From: Gemmatimonadota bacterium
GTDB taxonomy: Bacteria; Orphanbacterota; Orphanbacteria; Orphanbacterales; Orphanbacteraceae
DNA: 10,399 nt
Reading direction: 5' to 3'
Assembly (NCBI GenBank): GCA_013002425.1
Contig: JABDJQ010000316.1
Coordinates: 1-10,399 of the forward strand
This document shows positions 5,879 through 10,399 of the stretch, piece by piece. The translations under genes and the position numbers were made by a program. Below the pieces are notes generated by a model, which was not told the origin of the DNA, searched no databases, and worked only from the letters and a program-made list of their open reading frames with translations. The first letter of the stretch is position 1. Each line of letters opens with the position of its first letter.

Positions 5879-5908
5879 AGTTTCGGGGCTTTCGGCGACC
5901 GGCGTCAA
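5879..5908 (-). promoter_or_regulatory. Weak candidate promoter of nadE
   Basis: On the minus strand TTGACG (5908-5903, 5 of 6 as a -35) is followed 18 bases later by GAAACT (5884-5879, only 3 of 6 as a -10). If used, the leader would be about 125 bases and would include the 18-bp repeat. The -10 is poor, so this is tentative. The rest of the 5749-5950 gap holds nothing else that I recognise. Confidence 0.25.
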
Positions 5909-5950
5909 TTCGATTCGCCCCGCACGCGGCAAAATTGGTACATTTCGCAG

Positions 5951-7417
5951 ATGATGCGAACCCGAAACGGCACCCTCGTGCTGCTGCTCCTACTCCTGCT
6001 TCCGCTGCTGCTGCATTGCGGATCGCGCGACGAACGTCCGTCGATCGTACTCGTCACGCTCGATACGACGCGCGCGGATTTTCTGGGCTGCTACGGCGAC
6101 TCGCTCGCCGAAACGCCCGTCATCGACGCGTTCGCGCGCGGCGGCATTCGGTACGACCGCGCGTTCTGTCACGCGCCGCTCACGGTCCCTTCGCACGCCA
6201 CGATGCTGACCGGACGTTATCCCCGTTCGACAGGCGTCATGCGAAACAGCGATACGATTCCCGAAAGCGGTCCGCATGTCGCGGAGATTCTCGCAGGGGC
6301 CGGCTACGAAACCGCGGCGTTCACGAGTGTCAAGATTCTGTCGGAACGCGCCGGATTCGGACGCGGCTTCGCGACGTTCGACATGCCGGAGTCGACGCGG
6401 GCGCGCCCCGGCGAGGAAACGGTGGCCGCCGCGCTCGCGTGGCTCGACGCCCGTGACGAAAAGACGCCCTGCCTGCTCTGGGTGCACCTCTTCGACCCGC
6501 ACTTCCCGTATCGAGGAACGGACGGCCTCGCGCACTACGACCGCGCCGCATCCTACGACGGCCCTCTTCGCCAGGGGAGCTGGAACGAGATCGAGCGCGC
6601 GGCCGAAACGGGCTGGAGCGAGTCGGACCACGAACGCCTGCTCACTCTCTATCGATCGATGATCGCGTACAGCGACCACTGGATCGGGGCGCTCTTCGAA
6701 GGGCTTCGAAGCGCCGGCACATGGGAGAACGCGGACGTCTACTTCGTAACGGACCACGGCGAAGCGTTCGGCGAGGGAACGTACCTCGAACACGCGAACG
6801 CGATCCATCCGGCCGTGACGCGGATCGGCCTCATTCGCAAACCCCCGGGGCGGTCTGGCGCGGCCGGGCGGCGGGCCGCGGGCGACGAAGCCGCCGGCGC
6901 CGTCGTCTCCGCGATTCAGGGCGGGATCGACCTCGCCCCGACCATGCTGCGCGCGTGCGGGATCGAACCGCCGTCCGCGATGGAAGGGCGCACGCTCTAC
7001 GCGTCGACGGCCGAAGCTCCCGCCGACCGCGCGATCGTGATCGAAGAGCCCCCGCTCCCCGAAAGCGCGGCGCTCCGGATCGCCGACCGGAACGCGCTCT
7101 TCTTCCCGCGCCCGAACGGCGCCACGGCCACGCCGGCGCGGACGAGCGGCGAAAAGCTGGCCGTCGCGCGCGGCGACAACTTCTTCGTATTCGACGGCAT
7201 GGGGGGCGAAACGCTTCTCTCTCTTGCGGATGCGGCGCACCGGGCCGATTCGGTCACCGGACTCCGTGACGACCCCGGGGAAGCGCCGGGGGACATGATC
7301 CCGTATCGAAAATCGCTGCTCGACTGGCGCAAGGCGCACCCGCTCCCCGACGCCGCCGGCAACGACGATCTCGATCCCGAAACACGCAGGCTCCTCGAGA
7401 GCCTCGGCTATCTATAG
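5951..7417 (+). CDS. Sulfatase/alkaline phosphatase-superfamily lipoprotein
   Basis: This 488-residue protein has an N-terminal lipoprotein-like signal (MMRTRN, a run of Leu, then LLLHCGS with Cys23), so it is probably membrane-anchored outside the cytoplasm. The lipobox is imperfect because His precedes Cys. The sulfatase-fold domain starts at RPSIVLVTLDTTRADFLGCYG (metal ligand D38), continues with HAPLTVPSHATMLTGRYP (about 74-91), and has the distal metal site VTDHGE (D268, H269). Classical sulfatases have C/S-x-P-S-R at the active site; here it is T78-V-P-S-H, so formylglycine cannot form. A Thr nucleophile is known in phosphoglycerol and phosphoethanolamine transferases of the same superfamily. 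The substrate is unknown, and phosphate or sulfate ester hydrolysis or transfer are all possible. The C-terminus LLESLGYL is familiar from this subgroup. The double ATG at 5951/5954 lacks a clear ribosome site, but longer starts would bury the signal peptide. Confidence 0.85.
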   Translation: MMRTRNGTLVLLLLLLLPLLLHCGSRDERPSIVLVTLDTTRADFLGCYGDSLAETPVIDAFARGGIRYDRAFCHAPLTVPSHATMLTGRYPRSTGVMRNSDTIPESGPHVAEILAGAGYETAAFTSVKILSERAGFGRGFATFDMPESTRARPGEETVAAALAWLDARDEKTPCLLWVHLFDPHFPYRGTDGLAHYDRAASYDGPLRQGSWNEIERAAETGWSESDHERLLTLYRSMIAYSDHWIGALFEGLRSAGTWENADVYFVTDHGEAFGEGTYLEHANAIHPAVTRIGLIRKPPGRSGAAGRRAAGDEAAGAVVSAIQGGIDLAPTMLRACGIEPPSAMEGRTLYASTAEAPADRAIVIEEPPLPESAALRIADRNALFFPRPNGATATPARTSGEKLAVARGDNFFVFDGMGGETLLSLADAAHRADSVTGLRDDPGEAPGDMIPYRKSLLDWRKAHPLPDAAGNDDLDPETRRLLESLGYL

Positions 7418-7436
7418 AGCCCCGGCTGTTCTGTTC

Positions 7437-7452
7437 GGCCGCTAATCCGGCC
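7437..7452. other. Small hairpin between the sulfatase-like and lipoprotein genes
   Basis: GGCCG and CGGCC flank a 6-base loop (CTAATC) in the 60-bp gap. No T-run follows; AATAATGAAGGAG comes next, ending in the ribosome site of the following gene. It may be a weak attenuator or a processing site, or chance in GC-rich DNA. Confidence 0.25.
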
Positions 7453-7477
7453 ATTAATAATGAAGGAGAGTCGTTCC

Positions 7478-7963
7478 ATGTCGGTCCACGCCAGGCGCAT
7501 CGCCCTCGCCATCCTCGTCACCGCAGCCGCGCTCACGGGCTGCACGAAACGGGGCCCCGAGACCATCGGGATCGGCGAGGTCTCGAAGTGGGAGACGTAC
7601 ACGAACGAGCAGGTCGGTTACACGTTTCAGTACCCGGCCGAGTTCGAAGCCCGTGACCATCACGAGGGCAGAGACGTCGTGCTCCGTTACAAGGGGTACC
7701 AGATCGTGGCGATCAACTACTGCGACGAGGAAGAAGCGCGCGCCCGGGGCCTCTGGGCGGATGCCGAGCCGGAGGGGCAGATCGAACTCTCGGGCAGAAC
7801 GGGCAGGCTCTACCGATACCAGCATCAGGACACGTTCACGCTGATGCCCTGCATCTCGTTCGTCGTCCCGCATCGCGACCGCTCCCTCGGCCTCGAATTC
7901 CGGCGCGAAGGAGAACTCGACGCCGTCATGAAGCGCATTCGTCAAACGTTCCGTTTCCTTTAG
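7478..7963 (+). CDS. Small lipoprotein of unknown function
   Basis: This protein has 161 residues. The N-terminus MSVHARRIALAILVTAAALTGC is a clear lipoprotein signal with lipobox LTGC and lipidated Cys22, so the mature protein is membrane-anchored and faces the periplasm or outside. The mature part begins with a short linker and then YTNEQVGYTFQYPAEFEA (about 41-58), a pattern seen in PsbP-like and other small beta-sheet lipoproteins that start with G-Y-F-YP. Two further cysteines (C82 in INYCDEE and C125 in LMPCISF) could form a disulfide. The ATG at 7478 has AAGGAG 9 bases upstream; the ATG at 7460 has no ribosome site and would add residues before the signal. I do not recognise a specific family. 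Its position between the sulfatase-like lipoprotein and the permease suggests an envelope role, but nothing more. Confidence 0.8.
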   Translation: MSVHARRIALAILVTAAALTGCTKRGPETIGIGEVSKWETYTNEQVGYTFQYPAEFEARDHHEGRDVVLRYKGYQIVAINYCDEEEARARGLWADAEPEGQIELSGRTGRLYRYQHQDTFTLMPCISFVVPHRDRSLGLEFRREGELDAVMKRIRQTFRFL

Positions 7964-7983
7964 CCTGTACGGTTTCCTGTAGC
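7953..7983. repeat. Short imperfect direct repeat at the end of the lipoprotein gene
   Basis: GTTTCCTTTAGC (7953-7964, containing the stop codon) recurs as GTTTCCTGTAGC (7972-7983), 19 bases further on with one mismatch. It probably arose by a small local duplication. Confidence 0.5.
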
Positions 7984-8005
7984 GTCCCCGGGGCCGCTCG
8001 GCTAC
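7979..8005. other. Hairpin before the permease gene
   Basis: GTAGC (7979-7983) can pair with GCTAC (8001-8005), enclosing the self-complementary CCCCGGGG. It fills most of the 51-bp gap before the permease start. No T-run follows. It could weaken read-through or affect permease translation. Confidence 0.3.
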
Positions 8006-8014
8006 GCTTCCGGA

Positions 8015-9775
8015 ATGTGGATCACGCTCGCCCTTACCGTTGTCGCGCTCTACCTTCTCGTGCGCGAAAAGCTCCCGATGGATCTCGTCGGGATCGGGAT
8101 CATCGTCGTGCTCGCGGTGAGCGGCGTTCTCGATCCGGCGCATGCCGTTTCGGGTTTCGCGAACCGCGCCGTGATCACGGTCGGCGCGCTCTTCATCGTG
8201 GGCGAAGGGATCCTGAAGACGGGCGCGGTGAGTTTCCTCGCGCGGCGCATCATCGACATGTCGCGCGGCACCACGCTCGGCATTCTCGTTCTCATGACCG
8301 TGTTCGTCGGCACGGTTTCGATGTTCCTGAACAACACGCCGGTCGTGATCGTCTTCATTCCGCTGCTTCTCGGGATCGCGAGCGAGAAGCGCATTTTCCC
8401 TTCGAAGATTCTGATCCCGCTTTCGTACGCTTCGATTCTGGGCGGTTCGTGCACGCTCATCGGAACGTCGACGAACATTCTCGTTTCGACCGCGAGCGAA
8501 TCGCACGGCATGCCCCCCATCGCGATGTTCGAACTCATGAAGCTCGGCCTGATTCTGTTCGCGATCGGGGGCATCTATCTGGCGACGATCGGCCAGCGGC
8601 TCCTGCCCGAGCGCCACTCGCTTACGACCGACGCGCCTGGCGGGAAGATCCGCGAGTTCGTAACGGAAGTCGAAGTGCTCGCCGGCTCGCCCAAGATCGG
8701 AACGAGCATCGGCGAGGTTTTCGGCGACGCGGGCGCGCGTCCGCTCTCGATCATCCGGGGCGAGCAGATGTTCTGGCCGCCGTTCGACGAGCATGTGATC
8801 GACGAAGGCGACGTGCTGATTCTGCAGGGAAGCCTGAACTCGATCGCCGAACTCGAAACGCGCGAGGGAATCCGCATCCTGCCCGACATCAAAGACGAAA
8901 CGCTCCGTTTCGAACCGAAGACGATGTCGTTCGTCGAACTCGTCGTCTCGCCGAACAGCGGCCTGGTCGGCAGCCCCGTCGCCGAAATCGGACTGCGCGA
9001 GAAAGCGGACCTCGTGCCGATCGCGATCATGCGCCACGGGCGCCACATTCGCGGCAAGATCAGCGACATCCGCCTCGAACCGGGCGACGTGCTGCTCGCG
9101 TTCGGGAGCGAGAGCGGCATTCGCGAAGTGGCGCGCGGCGGCGACTTCCTGCTCATGGAAGGGATTCACGAAGCGTACGTGAACCGCGCGAAGGCCCCGA
9201 TCGCGGGTCTCATTCTGCTCGGCGTCATGATCACGCTCAGCACGGGCATGATCCCGATGGAGATCGCGAGTCTGGCCGGCGCGCTGCTCATGATCATGAC
9301 CGGATGTCTCAAAGCGAAGCAGGCGTACGAAGCGATCAACTGGCCGATCCTGCTGCTCGTTGCGGGAATGCTGGCGCTCGGCGAGGCGCTGGAATCCACG
9401 GGCGCCGCGGCGCTTCTCGGCCAGCCGCTCGTGGCCGTCGGCGTGGCGTTCGGACCGTGGATCGCGCTCTCCGCGCTCTATCTCGCGACCAGCATCGTGA
9501 CCGCCGTACTCTCGAACAACGCGACCGCCGTGCTGCTCGTCCCCGTCGCGCTCGCGATCGCGAACGCGCTGGGCGTCGACTCGCGCCCGTTCGTGATCAC
9601 GATCGCGTTCGCCGCGTCCGCCGCGTTCGCGACCCCTCTGGGTTATCAGACGAACCTGCTCGTCTACGGCCCCGGCGGCTATCGTTTCAGCGACTTCCTG
9701 AAGGTCGGCGGCCCCCTTACGCTCATTCTCTGGGCGGTCGCCAGCCTGATGATCCCCCTGTTCTGGAAGTTCTAA
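8015..9775 (+). CDS. SLC13-family anion permease with two RCK_C (TrkA_C) domains
   Basis: This 586-residue inner-membrane transporter belongs to the SLC13/DASS and CitM-like ion transporter superfamily, whose members carry dicarboxylates, sulfate or related anions, usually with Na+. The two membrane halves (about 1-200 and 390-586) each carry the repeat signature: SMFLNNTPVVIVFIP (N106, N107) with GTSTNIL (150-156), and VLSNNATAVLLVP (N501, N502) with TPLGYQTNLLVYGPGGY (540-556). Between them lie two cytoplasmic RCK_C domains, about 213-285 (REFVTEVEVLAGSPKIG to EGDVLILQG) and 304-375 (MSFVELVVSPNSGLVG to PGDVLLAFG). These domains are thought to be regulatory in this family. Substrate cannot be read from sequence; sulfate is attractive beside a sulfatase-like gene, but that gene lacks a sulfatase active site. 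Only GGA sits before the ATG, at poor spacing, so translation may be weak or coupled. Confidence 0.92.
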   Translation: MWITLALTVVALYLLVREKLPMDLVGIGIIVVLAVSGVLDPAHAVSGFANRAVITVGALFIVGEGILKTGAVSFLARRIIDMSRGTTLGILVLMTVFVGTVSMFLNNTPVVIVFIPLLLGIASEKRIFPSKILIPLSYASILGGSCTLIGTSTNILVSTASESHGMPPIAMFELMKLGLILFAIGGIYLATIGQRLLPERHSLTTDAPGGKIREFVTEVEVLAGSPKIGTSIGEVFGDAGARPLSIIRGEQMFWPPFDEHVIDEGDVLILQGSLNSIAELETREGIRILPDIKDETLRFEPKTMSFVELVVSPNSGLVGSPVAEIGLREKADLVPIAIMRHGRHIRGKISDIRLEPGDVLLAFGSESGIREVARGGDFLLMEGIHEAYVNRAKAPIAGLILLGVMITLSTGMIPMEIASLAGALLMIMTGCLKAKQAYEAINWPILLLVAGMLALGEALESTGAAALLGQPLVAVGVAFGPWIALSALYLATSIVTAVLSNNATAVLLVPVALAIANALGVDSRPFVITIAFAASAAFATPLGYQTNLLVYGPGGYRFSDFLKVGGPLTLILWAVASLMIPLFWKF

Positions 9776-9993
9776 ACCTCCTGAGACGGGCCGTAACGCC
9801 CCTCCGGAGCCCGATCCCGCCCTTCGGAAACTCCGTATAGTGCCCCGGCCGAAACGGACGATATTCTGGATGCGTTCGCGGAGCTCCCGGGCCCGCCCCG
9901 CGCGCCTCCTCCCGGAGGCGCAGCCTCGAATCGCAGCGTGCGAACGCGGCGCGGCGGTCCCTGAGTGCCGAACGGCTAATAAGGAGGGATCGC
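9776..9993. other. Intergenic leader before the ferredoxin-alpha fusion gene
   Basis: This 218-base gap has no supported gene. It contains a -10-like TATAGT (9836-9841) without a good -35, a strong GC hairpin at 9902-9921, and the AAGGAGG ribosome site (9981-9987) of the next gene. GGGC and GCCC around 9788-9801 form only a 4-bp stem after the permease, so I see no convincing terminator for it. Confidence 0.5.
9902..9921. other. Perfect 8-bp stem, 4-base loop GC hairpin
   Basis: GCGCCTCC and GGAGGCGC flank a TCCC loop. The stem is very stable but lacks a T-run, so a classical intrinsic terminator is unlikely. It lies 72 bases upstream of the GTG start and may shape the leader RNA. The 3' arm contains GGAGG, a Shine-Dalgarno-like sequence, but no start codon follows at a useful distance. 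Confidence 0.45.
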
Positions 9994-10399
9994 GTGCCGA
10001 AGGTCACCAGACCCAAACCAGTTCTCCTCCCCGAGTTATGCAAAGGCTGCGGGCGATGCATCGACGCATGCCCGAAGAACTGCATTTCCATGGGTGATGA
10101 AATCAATCAGGCGTCCGGGCTCATCCCGGTCGTCATCGATATGGACATCTGCAACGGTTGCGGACTCTGTATCACCGCCTGCCCGGAACCCTACGGTCTG
10201 ACGGCCACCGGTTTCGAGCTGGAAGATCCGGAGCATCTCTACGGAGAGCGGGAGCGCGAAGCGGCGGTCCCGAAGACCGTTCCCGATCGCACGATTCCGC
10301 TTCCGCAATGCGAGCCGATGGTGCTCAAGGGAACGTATGCGTCCGCCATCGGCGCCGTGCTCGCCGGATGCCGGCATGTATTCGGCTATCCCATCACCC
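9994..10399 (+). CDS. Ferredoxin-domain/2-oxoacid:ferredoxin oxidoreductase alpha-subunit fusion, 3' end missing
   Basis: This is the start of a protein that oxidatively decarboxylates a 2-oxoacid to acyl-CoA and reduces ferredoxin. About 135 residues are visible. The first 70 form a ferredoxin-like (delta subunit) domain with two 4Fe-4S motifs: C16, C19, C22, C26 and C53, C56, C59, C63, each followed by Pro. A charged linker (about 75-105) leads in frame to MVLKGTYASAIGAVLAGCRHVFGYPIT (109-135), the N-terminal signature of the alpha subunit (KGN.A.A.GA..AGC..FFGYPITP). No stop separates the two, and the internal ATG at 10318 has no ribosome site, so a genuine delta-alpha fusion is likely. 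The GTG start at 9994 has AAGGAGG 6 bases upstream. The alpha signature is closest to the branched-chain (Vor) or 2-oxoglutarate (Kor) types, but the substrate cannot be fixed here. Confidence 0.88.
   Translation, partial: MPKVTRPKPVLLPELCKGCGRCIDACPKNCISMGDEINQASGLIPVVIDMDICNGCGLCITACPEPYGLTATGFELEDPEHLYGEREREAAVPKTVPDRTIPLPQCEPMVLKGTYASAIGAVLAGCRHVFGYPIT

Noticed and set aside
4025..5932. The TrpF-like frame stays open far upstream through nadE to 5932, suggesting one 856-residue protein
   Set aside because: The upstream part is out of frame with nadE, reads as Arg-rich nonsense and has no domain. The true start at 4024 overlaps the nadE stop as ATGA. The open frame is a by-product of few stop codons in GC-rich DNA.
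7454..9169. 571-codon minus-strand open frame opposite the small lipoprotein and permease genes
   Set aside because: Its composition is that of an antisense shadow and it has no motif. Both plus-strand genes are well supported.
8017..9840. 607-codon open frame on the plus strand overlapping the permease
   Set aside because: It is an Arg/His/Asp-rich shifted frame of the permease, which itself has clear SLC13 and RCK_C motifs.

Overview
The window is chromosomal DNA from a GC-rich bacterium. It is densely packed with housekeeping and membrane genes, and I see no insertion sequence, phage gene, CRISPR array, tRNA or rRNA. The gene set (a ferredoxin-dependent 2-oxoacid oxidoreductase start, an RIC-type Fe-S repair protein, a glutamine-dependent NAD synthetase, a sulfatase-fold lipoprotein and an SLC13/RCK permease) fits a Gram-negative, at least partly anaerobic lineage such as a deltaproteobacterial group or a little-studied phylum. 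The lineage is an inference; no marker gene here fixes it.

Layout. Positions 1-1048 (minus) form a two-gene operon: a small DUF6504-like protein followed, 2 bases after its stop, by a Y-family DNA polymerase (dinB-like) that runs off the left edge. A well-formed sigma70-like promoter precedes it. Positions 1265-3325 form a divergent regulatory unit: bioY (biotin uptake, minus) faces a TetR-family regulator (plus), which overlaps by 4 bases with an RIC/ScdA/YtfE-like di-iron Fe-S repair gene. Between bioY and tetR lies a perfect 28-bp palindrome that contains the whole predicted tetR promoter. The predicted start of transcription falls on the tetR ATG, so the message is probably leaderless. 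Positions 3362-5748 (minus) hold nadE followed by a 4-base-overlapping divergent TrpF-like barrel gene. They converge on the RIC gene at a compact hairpin, and an 18-bp tandem repeat lies in the nadE leader.

Positions 5951-9775 (plus) hold a sulfatase/alkaline-phosphatase-superfamily lipoprotein with Thr where sulfatases have the formylglycine Cys, a small unrecognised lipoprotein, and an SLC13-type permease with two RCK_C domains. Positions 9994-10399 (plus, cut by the right edge) start a protein in which a two-cluster ferredoxin domain is fused in frame to the beginning of a 2-oxoacid:ferredoxin oxidoreductase alpha subunit.

The most interesting signals are the bioY/tetR/RIC unit, which suggests shared control of biotin uptake and Fe-S repair; the TrpF-like gene that lacks the usual SPR motif and is coupled to nadE; the SIDE-to-FLDD change in the polymerase active site; and the ferredoxin-alpha fusion. 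I did not find a clearly new multi-gene defence or mobile system.
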